Positions 17,209 through 26,777 are shown, counted from the first letter of the stretch. The stretch: 64,000 nt of DNA from Cyclobacteriaceae bacterium (GCA_958296015.1 CATQIH010000026.1:1-64000), one strand, 5' to 3'. The notes: a model not told the origin generated them from the sequence alone. Program-made: numbers and translations.

Positions 17209-18168
17209 TTAGACCTTCAGGTCGGCCAGGTATTGGTAGTTTTCTTTCATGGCTTCTATTGAGGGCAGGGTGAAGGTCTCCTGCTCTACCAAAAAGTGCT
17301 TCATGCCTGCTTCTTCGGCTGCTTTCAGCATGGTTGGAAAGTCTATGGAGCCTTGTCCTACCACAGCATTTTTTGTCCTGTCTTGCTTGTCCATATCTTT
17401 GACATGCCCGAGCGGAAAACGATTGGGATACTTTTTGAAATAAGTCATTGGGTCTTGTTTGCCTGACACCACCCAGTACATATCCATTTCGTATTTCACC
17501 AAATCAGGATCGGTATTTTCCAGCATATAGTCATACAACATCGTATCTCCCACTTTTTGAAACTCAAAATCGTGGTTATGGTAGGCAAAGGTCATCCCGG
17601 CTTGCTGGCAGGTTTCTCCGGCTTTGTTGAAAAGATCAGCCGTTTTTTTCAGATCTTCGGGTGTTTTGCGCAGGCTTTCATCCATCCAGGAGCAGGTTAG
17701 GTATTGCTGTCCGGTCTGGGCTGCTTTTTCTACCAGCTCATCAAAGCGCGACAATAGCGTAGCTTGCTGCCAGGAGCCTGCCTGGTCTTTGAGCGTACCC
17801 GAACCCACATGGCTGCTGATCAGCTTGATGCCCATCCCGCTGAGCATGTCGGCAAAGGCTTTAGGCTCCATGCCAAAATAATGGCCTTTTTTTCCCGGAT
17901 ACGCTTCTGCTTCCGTGTATCCTATGTCGGCCAGCTGTTGCAGGGTGCCTTTCAGATCGTCCTCGATGACATCTTTGACGGAATATAACTGGAAGCCGAT
18001 GGCTCCGAGACTATTACCTGCGGAGCTGTTTTCAGTGGCAGGTTCCTGCTTCACGGTAGGCATACCGGTATCCCCTTTTTTCTCTGTTGAGCTACTACAA
18101 CCTGGTAGCAAAATAGTGCCCAGGGTCAAGAGACCTGCGTGTTTAAAAAAAATTCTTCTGTCTAGCAT
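17209..18168 (-). CDS. Exported TIM-barrel sugar isomerase/epimerase
   Basis: This 319-residue protein belongs to the xylose-isomerase-like (AP endonuclease 2) family. The N-terminus has a twin-arginine start (LDRRIFFKHAG) and a lipobox (ILLPGC), so it is probably a Tat-exported lipoprotein. The barrel shows IGFQLYSVKDV, YHNHDFEF, YEMDMYWV, LGHVKDMD and FLVEQE, with metal-binding His/Glu/Asp residues at the strand ends. Its Bacteroidota relatives act on keto-sugars or inositol-type substrates. A second member lies at 28917-29747. The upstream gene on the same strand is an aldo/keto reductase, 37 bp away. Confidence 0.88.
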   Translation of the reverse strand: MLDRRIFFKHAGLLTLGTILLPGCSSSTEKKGDTGMPTVKQEPATENSSAGNSLGAIGFQLYSVKDVIEDDLKGTLQQLADIGYTEAEAYPGKKGHYFGMEPKAFADMLSGMGIKLISSHVGSGTLKDQAGSWQQATLLSRFDELVEKAAQTGQQYLTCSWMDESLRKTPEDLKKTADLFNKAGETCQQAGMTFAYHNHDFEFQKVGDTMLYDYMLENTDPDLVKYEMDMYWVVSGKQDPMTYFKKYPNRFPLGHVKDMDKQDRTKNAVVGQGSIDFPTMLKAAEEAGMKHFLVEQETFTLPSIEAMKENYQYLADLKV

Positions 18169-18205
18169 CGTTGATTTTTTTGAGTGAGTAATTTTAGAAG
18201 CTTAG

Positions 18206-19195
18206 TTATTGCAATATATTTTCAATATGCGTAAGTTCCTCTTGTGAAAAGTCCTTATTGTTCAGGCATTTCAGAGAATCTGCAAGCTGCTCCGGTTTGC
18301 TGGCTCCTATCAGCACAGAAGTAATTCGCGGGTCTTTGAGCAGCCAAGCCAGTGCCATTTGCGCCAGGCTTTGCCCTCTGGATTTTGCCACACCGTTGAG
18401 TTGCCTGATCTTGTTTAGTTTGTCATCTGTCAGGTCATCCTTTTGCAGAAACCCATCAGACTTGGCGGCTCTTGAATCTTCGGGAATGCCGTTCAGATAT
18501 TTGTTGGTGAGCATGCCTTGTGCCAGCGGCGAAAACGGAATACAGCCTACGCCCTGCTGCTCAAGCAAATCGAGCAGACCGTTTTCCACCCAGCGTTCGA
18601 ACATAGAATATTTTGGCTGATGGATCAGGCAAGGTGTTCCCAGGTCGTTGAGTATCCTTATAGCCCGTGAGGCTTCTTCCGGCTGGTAGTTGGATAAGCC
18701 CACATACAAAGCTTTTCCCTGCCCCACGAATAGGTCGAGGGTACGCATGGTTTCTTCCAGTGGCGTATCCGGGTCGGGACGGTGGTGGTAGAAAATATCC
18801 ACGTATTCCAGTCCCATCCTTTTCAGGCTTTGGTCCAGGCTGGATACCAGGTATTTTTTGGAACCCCATTCACCATAAGGCCCATCCCACATATAATAAC
18901 CGGCTTTGGAGGAGATGATCAACTGGTCGCGGTAGCCATGAAAATCTTCGCGAAGGATACGGCCAAAATTTTCTTCAGCCGAGCCGGCAGGCGGACCATA
19001 ATTATTGGCCAGGTCAAAGTGGGTGATCCCACGGTCGAAGGCCAGGTGCAGAATTTTGCGTGCATTTTCCTGCACATCTACATGGCCGAAGTTGTGCCAT
19101 AGCCCCAGAGAAAGGGCAGGCAGTTTGAGTCCGCTATTGCCGCAGCGGCGGTATTCCATAGACTGATACCGGTCGGGTTGAGGAGTGTAAGGCAT
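18206..19195 (-). CDS. Aldo/keto reductase (YghZ/L-glyceraldehyde-3-phosphate reductase-like)
   Basis: The 329-residue NADPH-dependent reductase has the YghZ-type pattern: MEYRRCGNSGLKLPALSLGL, WHNFGHVDVQENA, the catalytic region THFDLANNYGPPAGSAEENF (Asp and Tyr), the Lys of IISSKAGYYMWDGPYGEWGS and the His of DIFYHHRPDPDTP, then a C-terminal cofactor loop VLIGASKPEQL. Members reduce small aldehydes, including L-glyceraldehyde 3-phosphate. It is cytoplasmic and full length. It lies 37 bp upstream of the sugar isomerase gene, which suggests one sugar-handling transcript. Confidence 0.9.
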   Translation of the reverse strand: MPYTPQPDRYQSMEYRRCGNSGLKLPALSLGLWHNFGHVDVQENARKILHLAFDRGITHFDLANNYGPPAGSAEENFGRILREDFHGYRDQLIISSKAGYYMWDGPYGEWGSKKYLVSSLDQSLKRMGLEYVDIFYHHRPDPDTPLEETMRTLDLFVGQGKALYVGLSNYQPEEASRAIRILNDLGTPCLIHQPKYSMFERWVENGLLDLLEQQGVGCIPFSPLAQGMLTNKYLNGIPEDSRAAKSDGFLQKDDLTDDKLNKIRQLNGVAKSRGQSLAQMALAWLLKDPRITSVLIGASKPEQLADSLKCLNNKDFSQEELTHIENILQ

Positions 19196-19346
19196 AGTTG
19201 TCGCTATGTTTGGTTATAGATACGGCAAACTTACCTATTTTGCCTTACTTGCCAATGCTTTAGGGTGGTCAATTGAATGAATAACTAACTAAATGATCTG
19301 AGAAGTATGAAGAAACAGAAGTTTACTATCCCCTTTGAATTACAAA

Positions 19347-21973
19347 CTACTCATGCCGCAGCGTCTTGGCCGGATCGAGAATGGCTACTTTGTAAATCTG
19401 ATAGCCAACCGTGAGCAGCGCAAACACTATGACAAGCAGCAAAGCGGCGAGCGCAAGCAGCCAGGGAAAATCAATGCGGTAGGCGTAGGTGGAGAGCCAG
19501 AAGTTCATGCCGTAGTATGTGACGGGTATGCTCACCAGACCGGCGATGCCCAGCAGCACCAGAAAATCTTTATAAAAAATACCAATAATGCTGGGCACGG
19601 TAGCGCCTAGTACTTTCCGCACGCCGACTTCTGCGGTACGCTGCACGGCCATGAAGGAAGACAAGCCAAACAACCCCAGCATGGCAATAAAGATTGCCAG
19701 CCCGGAAAAAGTACCGAATATTTCTCCAAAACGCTGATCCTGTTCATACAGCACGGCAAAACGATCATCTAAAAAGGTATAATCCAGCGGAGCATCGGGA
19801 AAGAACTTCACCCATGTTTCCTGCAAATAAGCCAGCCCTTCCTGGTAACGTTCGGGATTAAGTTTTAAAGCAACATTAGGTGGTTGGTAATAAGGGGAGT
19901 AAACGGTTGGTTCCACACTGGATTTCAACGAGGTTCTGTTAAAATCTTTGACCACACAGATAATTTCATACTTATCGTTGTTGTCATCCTCGCCAAGCTG
20001 TAGTTGCTCATGAAGCACACTCTCAATATCAGCAATGTTGAGCCTTCTGAGAAAAGCCTGGTTCACCATCACCACCATCGTGTCGGCAGTCCGGTTACGG
20101 TCAAAGTTTCTGCCTGCCAGCAATTGCATACCAATAGCATCCAGAAAATATTCATCGTTATATTGTACATAGGTAGTGCCCTCCATCAGGTCAGTCATTC
20201 CTACAATACGAATGGAGTTGGTTGTAGAATTAATGTCGGCACCATCACCGCCGGGAAGATTAGAAGTGCCGCCCACCGTTTCAATAGCAGCATGGTTTCG
20301 GAGTGCTTCGGTAAAGGAATTGACTTTGGTGTTGTGGGTTTCCTGCTCATCTTTTTCTACATTGGGTATGCCAAAGCCAACTACATAGTCGGTGGAGATG
20401 CCCAGGTTTTTGCCCTGCATAAACTGCACCTGCCGGAAGACAGTAAACGTACCGGCAATCAGTATGATAGAGGCGGCAAACTGCACAACCACCAAGCTTT
20501 TTCTGAGCATAGCACCACTGCGGGAATTGCGGAATTTTCCTTTCAACACGGCCACCGGCTTAAAGCCGGATAAGACCACGGCAGGGTAAAAACCAGAAAC
20601 AATGGTGCCGATGAGAAAAAAGGTGAACAGACTTAGCAGAAAAGGAAGGTAATTCCAAACATGCAGCATCACCTGCTTGCCAACCAGTTGATTAAAGTAG
20701 GGAAGCGATAGTTCCGAAACCAACAGTGCCATAAGTGCCGCCAGCAAGTTGACCAGCAAAGCTTCAACAGAAACTGACTAATCAGTTGCATTTTATAAGC
20801 TCCTACCACTTTTCTCAAACCAACTTCCTTGGCACGGTTCACGGCCCGGGCAGTAGACAGGTTGATATAGTTCACCCAGGCAATCAGCAGAATAAACAGC
20901 GCAATAGCCCGCAAGAAAGAAACTGCCTTTTCACTTCCGGGAATTTCTGCCTCAAAGGAATAATCAGACTTTAGGTGGATGTCTTGTATAGGATAAAGCG
21001 TAAAGCGTTCTTTTGTATTCTCGTCGGTATATTTTTTAGCAAACGCTTCTAATTTATCCTGCAACGAAGCAGCAGTAGCTTGCTTGTTCAGCTTTACAAA
21101 GCCGTAGTAGTTGTTCCAATTCCAGCTGTTATAATCAGAACGATCCTTAATGCTCGCATCAGAAATGAGTATAGCAAATTTATAGCTGGTATTTTCCGGA
21201 ATATCCTGGATAACCCCGGTGATCTTAAAAGGACGGTTGAAACTTCCTAAAATTTGTATTGTCTTTCCCAAAGGGTCCTTGTCGCCAAAATAAAACTTTG
21301 CTTTGCTTTCGGTAAGTACCATCGTATTGGGTTCGGCCAGCATCTGATCAGGTGAGCCTTGCAAAATCTTGTAGTTGAAAATATCCAAAAAGTTGGTGTC
21401 AGCCGAAACCACATGCTTCTCCTGAATAATGGATGTGCCCTGGCGAAAAATAAGTTCGTCAAGCTTGCGGGAAGCGGTGGCATTTTCCACCTCCGGTAAT
21501 TCCTCTTTCAACGCTTGTGGTGCTGGTTGATACGTCATTGCATCCTTCCCCTCCACCTCTCCATTGACCACCTGCACGACAGAAAGGCGGTAAATCTGAT
21601 CGGCATCCTTAAAGAAGCTGTCATAGCTATTCTCAAAGCGGATGTATTCGTTGATGAGCAGGAAGGAACTTAGCCCGATGGCCAATCCCAGAATATTAAT
21701 CGTCGTGAAAAGCTTCTGCCGTAGCAGATTACGCGCACTGATGGCAAAGTAGTGTCTGAACATAGCCGGTTGGATTGGAGTGACTTGTGGAAAAGAACGA
21801 ATAAGTGAAGGCCGCAATAAACCAATCACCTGCAAAAGATACTTCCATTGTGTAAAACGCCTGCCTTCTTCAAGATTTCGTTGATATAGTTCTTCCAGGT
21901 CGCCTATGATCTCATCATAATAGTCAGGATGACAGAACCACTGGAACAGGCAGTCGGCTAGGCGTTTGATCAT
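19347..21973 (-). pseudogene. FtsX-type ABC permease with permease-prefix domain, one-base frameshift
   Basis: The N-terminal 434 codons (from 21973) carry a permease-prefix domain (CHPDYYDEIIGDLEELYQRN), an FtsX transmembrane start (LFTTINILGLAIGLSSFLLI), a MacB-like periplasmic domain and EVGLRKVVGAYKMQLISQFL. The frame then breaks, and the other frame continues EALLVNLLAALMALLVSELS to the end at 19347 (EVGVRKVLGATVPSIIG). One base appears to be missing at about 20764 (expected CTG TTG GAA GCT). Restored, it would be about 875 residues with two FtsX/MacB halves. Such permeases are commonly controlled by the neighbouring PadR regulator. It may be a sequence error or a true loss. Confidence 0.85.
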
Positions 21974-21980
21974 ATGTTTT

Positions 21981-22625
21981 TTAAGAACTACTTTTTAGCT
22001 GCTTACCAGCCACAAAATCACTTAGTATTTTCTGTGTAGCTTTCCAATCTAGTTTGCCTTTTATCATCTCAGGACGTTCAGTTGTGATAACTTCATCAAA
22101 ATAACTGATCGCTTTTCTAACAAATTTTGCAGGCATTCCTCCCGGATATTTTCTTGCATAAGCGTTCAAGACCTCATCAATTGTACGATGATGGGCAATT
22201 TCAGCCATATCTATAAAGTCCTTCATTCGCTTACCACTCTGTATTATTGCGTTTACTTTCATCGCTGCTATATCATCAAGGTTAGCCAGACGCAATGTAC
22301 CTGATTGTACCAAAGGCTCTAGCTGAGGATAATTGTGCTGGATAAAATCAACCTTTATATTATCCATACTGAGCATTAGCGTATTAGGAAGCTGCACTAT
22401 GATCTCAGTTCGGCGATTGAAATGCTCCTTCCGGAGGTGTTCTTCCAGTAATTTGGCATCGCAAGGCTCCTGCGTGAACAAATCCAGGTCTATTGACCTA
22501 CGGTGCCCTAATTGAAGCGATAGCGCGGTGCCACCTACCAAGTGAAAATGCTTGAGCTTTGGGTCTTGACTTAGCTCCACAAGGAGATCAAACGTTCGGC
22601 TCTCGACCGTGTTTCTATATAGCAT
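21981..22625 (-). CDS. AbiEii/AbiGii-type nucleotidyltransferase toxin
   Basis: The 214-residue protein has a minimal nucleotidyltransferase fold: FHLVGGTALSLQLGHRRSID followed by LDLF (the GG...D-x-D metal site), then VDFIQ as the third acidic strand and DIAAMKVNAI downstream. AbiEii-type proteins are toxins of type IV toxin-antitoxin or abortive-infection systems that transfer nucleotides to RNA. The partner gene overlaps its start by 55 bp. The stop lies 7 bp before the FtsX permease gene, so the pair is wedged between PadR and its likely target gene. Confidence 0.85.
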   Translation of the reverse strand: MLYRNTVESRTFDLLVELSQDPKLKHFHLVGGTALSLQLGHRRSIDLDLFTQEPCDAKLLEEHLRKEHFNRRTEIIVQLPNTLMLSMDNIKVDFIQHNYPQLEPLVQSGTLRLANLDDIAAMKVNAIIQSGKRMKDFIDMAEIAHHRTIDEVLNAYARKYPGGMPAKFVRKAISYFDEVITTERPEMIKGKLDWKATQKILSDFVAGKQLKSSS

Positions 22626-22900
22626 TGCATTTCATTAGGGTCCAGTCCAAGTAGTTTGGACAGCGTTTCAGCCATAAAGGGGAAACGCAGGTCTTTTATT
22701 TCTTTACCCACTTTACGTAAAAGAGGCAATCCATAGAAGTCAACCAAGGCAGCAAAATCGGTTTCTTTTCCTCCTCGCTCTGCCACCCGCTCTAAAATCC
22801 AGGCGGCTGATGATTCCGTATGCCAATCCATGCTTTCCTGTTCGACATCCCAGAACAAATAAGGGTCCACGGCAGGAATATTGGGTTTCTGTGTTTCCAT
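22571..22900 (-). CDS. DUF6922-like partner (putative antitoxin) of the AbiEii toxin
   Basis: The 109-residue cytoplasmic protein starts METQKPNIPAVDPYLFWDV. It has a short helical domain (AAWILERVAERGGKETDFAA, FYGLPLLRKVGKEIKDLRF) and a C-terminal MAETLSKLLGLDPNEMQCY. I associate this layout with DUF6922 proteins that sit next to AbiEii nucleotidyltransferases. It overlaps the toxin gene by 55 bp, so the two are translationally coupled. An antitoxin role is inferred from gene order. Confidence 0.75.
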   Translation of the reverse strand: METQKPNIPAVDPYLFWDVEQESMDWHTESSAAWILERVAERGGKETDFAALVDFYGLPLLRKVGKEIKDLRFPFMAETLSKLLGLDPNEMQCYIETRSRAERLISLWS

Positions 22901-23032
22901 AGGCTAAAGATACATCATTAATAATTATCAAGTACAAACGTCTCAGGCGGATGAATGTTAAAAATCATGGGTATTCACTTTTTTGCTCCTCTTTCAGAAT
23001 TTCATCCATTCGCTTATTTTTTTTAATAGTTT

Positions 23033-23374
23033 TCATATTGTTTGTTTTAATTCAAAAGCGAGTTTGGGAATGGCATTCCAGAGGTCGGTGCGGATGTCGC
23101 GGCTTTGTTGCAAGGCTAGTTTGCCGTAGGCGGTGATGGTGTAAAAGCACTTGGGCTTGCCGCCCCGCCGGGCATTGGCTTCTCCCGTCCGGGAGGTGAG
23201 ATAGCCTTTCTTCTCCATGCGCTTCAGTGCCGACTGCAAGGCACCCACACTTACTTTTCGCTGCGCCCTTTCTTCAATTGTATCTTTGATGGCAACGCCA
23301 TACGCTCCATCAAACAACACGCCAACGGTCAGTAATACAATTTCTTCAAATTCACCCAATGGATATGTTTTCAT
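23033..23374 (-). CDS. PadR-family transcriptional regulator
   Basis: The start was set at the ATG at 23374 (MKTYPLGEFEEIVLLTVGVL). An ATG at 23395 would put the start codon inside a palindromic operator. The 113-residue protein has the PadR winged helix (LQSALKRMEKKGYLTSRTGE, GGKPKCFYTITAYGKLALQQ). In Bacteroidota such regulators often neighbour permease-prefix FtsX transporters like the one at 19347-21973. Two 22-bp palindromes directly upstream suggest autorepression. Confidence 0.92.
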   Translation of the reverse strand: MKTYPLGEFEEIVLLTVGVLFDGAYGVAIKDTIEERAQRKVSVGALQSALKRMEKKGYLTSRTGEANARRGGKPKCFYTITAYGKLALQQSRDIRTDLWNAIPKLAFELKQTI

Positions 23375-23439
23375 GCAATGTCTTATTGGTAGCATTGCAA
23401 GTAAGTGATAATAATCGCAATATCCTAATGGTAGTATTG
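23374..23439 (-). promoter_or_regulatory. Two palindromic operators upstream of padR-type gene
   Basis: Two 22-bp inverted repeats share one design: CAATG-N12-CATTG at 23376-23397 (arms extend to TGCAATG/CATTGCA) and CAATA-N12-TATTG at 23418-23439. The 12-bp spacers differ at two positions (TCTTATTGGTAG, TCCTAATGGTAG). They start 42 bp apart, four helical turns, so two dimers would bind on the same face. The first abuts the start codon. Confidence 0.7.
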
Positions 23440-23569
23440 GTTTTTATAAGCGAATTATTATTTTACTTGTAGTCATCACATCCAGGCTGTGTTGCGCGCG
23501 GCGAAGCTTGACCTCTATCTGGTAATCATATTACTGAATAGATGATATTTATATATTGCTTTATAAGTT

Positions 23570-23603
23570 CACTGTCATAGCAGGTAGACCTGCTATGACA
23601 GTG
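23570..23603. terminator. Perfect long hairpin after the GMC gene
   Basis: Sixteen-base arms (CACTGTCATAGCAGGT and its complement) flank AG. It lies 23 bp beyond the minus-strand GMC stop, so it probably serves as a terminator. There is no strong T-run, so a stabilising hairpin or REP-like element is also possible. Confidence 0.55.
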
Positions 23604-23626
23604 TATGCTGAAGCGAAAAACCAGTG

Positions 23627-25341
23627 CTAAGACAAGTTCCCTTTTTTCATCTCACTGGCGGCATAGTCTACTGCCCTGGCAGACAGGGCCATGTAGGTGA
23701 GCGACGGGTTCTGGGTACTGGTGGAAGTCATGCAGGCACCATCAGTGACGAACACGTTTTTGCAGGCATGTAGCTGATTCCACTCGTTGAGCAATGATGT
23801 TTTGGGATCTTTGCCCATGCGTACGCCACCCATCTCGTGAATGTCCAGTCCGGGAGCCTGCTTGGAATCCTGCGTACGGATGTTGGTAAAACCAGCTTTG
23901 GTGTACATGTCGGTCATCTGCTCGAAGAAGTCTTTGAGCATCTTCTCGTCATTGTCATCATAATCCATAGAAATCTTGAGCAGCGGCATATCCCAGGCAT
24001 CCTTTTGGGTATCCAGGCTTACATAGCTGCTTTCTTTAGGAATGGTTTCACCCATAATGTGAGCACCTACATACCATTGTCCCCAGGTTGGGTTGAGCAA
24101 TCCTTTTTTAAGGTCTGTTCCCCAGCCGTCGGTATCTCTGCTGGCTGCCCTGTCGGAGCTTACCCCTACGGCATAGCCACGCAGAAAATCCGTGTCCTGT
24201 TGGAACACGTTGCGGAACCTGGGCATATAAGCGGAAGTAGGTCTTCTGCCATCTGTAGCCGTATCAGGAAAACCGTCATATTCGGCATTGATGCGGCCCC
24301 GGTAGTTGTGGAATGCCACATATTTACCCAGCAGCCCGGAGTCGTTGCCTAGTCCGTTTGGAAAGCGATCTGAGGTAGAATTGAGCAATATCAGGTTGGT
24401 ATTCAAGGCGGCAGCATTGACAAAGAAGATATTGGCATAATACTCCGTCATCTCTTTGGTTTCGGCATCCATTACCTGCACGCCGGTCACTTTACCTTTC
24501 TGTTCATCATAGATCAGGGAATGCACAACGGAGTTCGGCTGTAGGGTCAGGTTGCCTGTTTTAGCAGCCCAGGGCAAGGTAGAAGCATTACTGCTGAAGT
24601 AACCGCCAAAAGGACAACCCCGCTGGCAGAGCGATCGTTGCTGGCACTGCGTCCTGCCCTGTTGCCGGTGGATATCCTGCGGTTCGGTAACGTGTGCACA
24701 ACGGGCAATGATCACATGGCGGTCTTTATACTGACTGGCTACCTGCTCTTTGAAATAATTCTCCACACAGCTTAGCTCCATTGGTGGCAAGAACTCACCA
24801 TCAGGTAGCTCGGGCAAACCGTCTTTATTACCAGAAATACCGGCAAACTTTTCTACATGGCTTGTACCACGGTGCAATATCGTTGTAGCGGATGGGCCAG
24901 TCCCACGGCAAAACCATCGCGTGCTGGTCCTTCATAATCATAATCGCTCCATCGCTGGGTATGCCTGGCCCAGGTCAGCGATTTGCCGCCCACCTGGTAG
25001 CCCCGAATCCAGTCGAAGGGCTTGTCTTGCACGTAAGGGTGCTCTTTGTCTTTGACAAAAAAGTGTGCAGCATCTTCGTTGAAGGCATAGCACCGGCTGA
25101 TCACCGGATTTTCGTCGGTCACTTCTTTGGGCATCTGGCCACGGTGTTTGAACTCCCAGGGCATCATATTGGTGGTAGGGTAATCTTTAATATGCTGGAC
25201 ATCCCTTCCTCGTTCCAGCACCAGCGTTTTCATGCCTTTTTCGGTGAGTTCTTTGGCCGACCAGCCACCGCTAATGCCTGAACCAATGACAATGGCATCG
25301 AAGGTTCTGTCTTTTACACTATCTATATTTAAATTTGCCAT
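23627..25341 (-). pseudogene. GMC-family oxidoreductase, two one-base insertions
   Basis: The N-terminal frame (from 25341) has the FAD site DAIVIGSGISGGWSAKELTE and GYQVGGKSLTWARHTQRW. It then runs out of frame after GPARDGFAV. An internal stretch reads DWPIRYNDIAPWY in a second frame, and the rest (SHVEKFAGISGNKDGLPELP to the end, with HEMGGVRMG and STQNPSLTYMALSARAVDYA) is in a third. Extra bases are therefore expected near 24902-24904 and 24862-24863. Corrected, it would be about 570 residues, normal for the flavin subunit of a sugar/gluconate-type dehydrogenase. The partner subunit gene overlaps its start by 23 bp. Confidence 0.88.
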
Positions 25342-25996
25342 GAATGATTACATTATTTGTAGTTGTGAAACAGGGACACATCCCTCGAAAGGACCGGGAA
25401 ACCAGTTTGTAAGGAAAGACATCTGTCATGATATACTGAGAAACCATGTAGCCGTTGACCGTATACTGCTTGGTTAGAGATAAAAAGGCCCGGATGGCTG
25501 ACAGATCAAATTCAGGCTTCTCTTTGCTCACTTTTTCCGGCTGCGATGGAGCATCGGCCTCGGGTTTCATGATATCGGCCAGAATGGTTTCCCGCTCCTG
25601 TTGATTATTTTTCAGGAATTTCTTATCGTACTGCTTCTTCACGTACGGCTCAAACTGGTCAAGCCCTTTGACGAAGGCTTCCTGATTGGACTTATCCTGA
25701 CAATCATCTACCATAACCAGCACAAAATGATGGACATCCAGTTCCTGTGCTCCCAGAGTGGATGCTCCCGGAGTGGATGCTCCCGGAGTGGATGCTCCCG
25801 AAGTCGCCACTCCGGAAGTCTCAGTTTTAGGTATAAGGGTATCTACCACGCCTGCCAGCAGTTTTTCGTGGCTGGCCTTAATCTTGAGATGGTCCAGGGC
25901 AATGGACACTTTCTCCGAATCGAAGGAGCAGGCAGGCAGAAAAGCTGCACCGCTCGTCAGGATCGCTAATTGTTGTAAGGCTGTTCTTCTATTCAT
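25319..25996 (-). CDS. Gluconate 2-dehydrogenase subunit 3-like protein with repeat insert
   Basis: The 225-residue protein has a twin-arginine start and lipobox (MNRRTALQQLAILTSGAAFL, then PAC), so it is probably Tat-exported and lipidated. It has the family core VVDTLIPKT...LDVHHFVLVMVDDC, YDKKFLKNNQQERETILADI and YMVSQYIMTDVFPYKLV. This is the small subunit that accompanies GMC flavoproteins in periplasmic sugar oxidation. Between IPKT and LDVHHF sits an in-frame run of five-residue repeats (GASTP type) not expected in the family. It overlaps the GMC gene by 23 bp. Confidence 0.88.
   Translation of the reverse strand: MNRRTALQQLAILTSGAAFLPACSFDSEKVSIALDHLKIKASHEKLLAGVVDTLIPKTETSGVATSGASTPGASTPGASTLGAQELDVHHFVLVMVDDCQDKSNQEAFVKGLDQFEPYVKKQYDKKFLKNNQQERETILADIMKPEADAPSQPEKVSKEKPEFDLSAIRAFLSLTKQYTVNGYMVSQYIMTDVFPYKLVSRSFRGMCPCFTTTNNVIIHGKFKYR
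25755..25814. repeat. 15-bp tandem repeat inside the dehydrogenase small subunit gene
   Basis: Four 15-bp units follow one another: one near-perfect, two perfect (GGAGTGGATGCTCCC) and one diverged (GAAGTCGCCACTCCG). Each adds five residues (GASTP or similar) in frame. The unit is itself palindromic at its ends (GGAG/CTCC). Confidence 0.85.
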
Positions 25997-26303
25997 GCTT
26001 ATTTATTAATAGCGTACAATATACAATTATTGTATAAAATAGCCACCTAATTTTGATGGTTTTGCAGATAAGGCGATAAGGCGTATTGGAAGCTTTAGCT
26101 CTCTCTATTAGAGCGGCCTGTCGTTTAACATCATATGCAAAGCATTAGTTGCATACTAGAGCTGCCGTAAAGCAACTCGGCACAAGCCTGGCATACTACT
26201 ATCTGCTTTGTAAGCATACATGACCATAGGACGCTATTTAACAGCACAGGGCTTCAAGCTCTGTGCTGTTAAGCAGTCATTATACAAGGCAGACCATTGA
26301 AAC
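25997..26303. other. Intergenic region holding a strong terminator hairpin (26238-26272)
   Basis: The stem TTAACAGCACAG (26238-26249) pairs with CTGTGCTGTTAA (26261-26272) and is extended inward by GCTT/AAGC. It stands 31 bp past the stop of the minus-strand lipoprotein gene and probably terminates it. The rest should carry the promoter of the dehydrogenase operon. No gene is evident. Confidence 0.6.
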
Positions 26304-26777
26304 TTAGTGATCTGTCAAGTAGCCTGTACTATCTTTATTACACTCCGTTTTGGTTAGCACCACCCCTTGTCCAAAGTTCAGCTGGTCAGTTGCTTCAAAC
26401 CGTTGAATGTTATGATCAAACCGTGTGTCGCCATATCCTTCTAGCAGTTGGTCTTCTTTTACCAGAAAAGCTACTTCGCGCTTACTCTGCTGTCCCTCTG
26501 AATAAAATGTACAAACTCCAAACAGGGTATCGCCGTGCATGGTACCGGCAAATTGGCCAGCGTTATCGTCTTTTTCGTAGAAATCATAGTGCAACCGGCC
26601 TTTTACTGAATCTTGCACTACTTCCAGAGAGGCGGTCACCTGGCTGTTGTTTTGGTCAAATGCATAACAGCCCGCTACCGAGGTATCAGCGGCATTGGTG
26701 GCTGTTTCTTGATGGGAACGTGTCCGGCATGATACTCCAAAAACAGCTATCAAAGTAACTAGAAGAAGTTGTTTCAT
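26304..26777 (-). CDS. Small lipoprotein of unknown function
   Basis: This 157-residue lipoprotein has the signal MKQLLLVTLIAVFGVSC. The mature part is beta-rich: CYAFDQNNSQVTASLEVVQD, VKGRLHYDFYEKDDNAGQFA, then GTMHGDTLFGVCTFYSEGQQ. Alternating strands and G-x-M-x-GDTL suggest a small beta-barrel of the kind common in Bacteroidota lipoproteins. I do not recognise a named family. It is followed by a strong terminator and lies 32 bp downstream of the lipase stop on the same strand. Confidence 0.7.
   Translation of the reverse strand: MKQLLLVTLIAVFGVSCRTRSHQETATNAADTSVAGCYAFDQNNSQVTASLEVVQDSVKGRLHYDFYEKDDNAGQFAGTMHGDTLFGVCTFYSEGQQSKREVAFLVKEDQLLEGYGDTRFDHNIQRFEATDQLNFGQGVVLTKTECNKDSTGYLTDH

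Noticed and set aside
20004-20573. Plus-strand 189-codon frame
   Set aside because: It is antisense to the second half of the FtsX permease, which carries family motifs.
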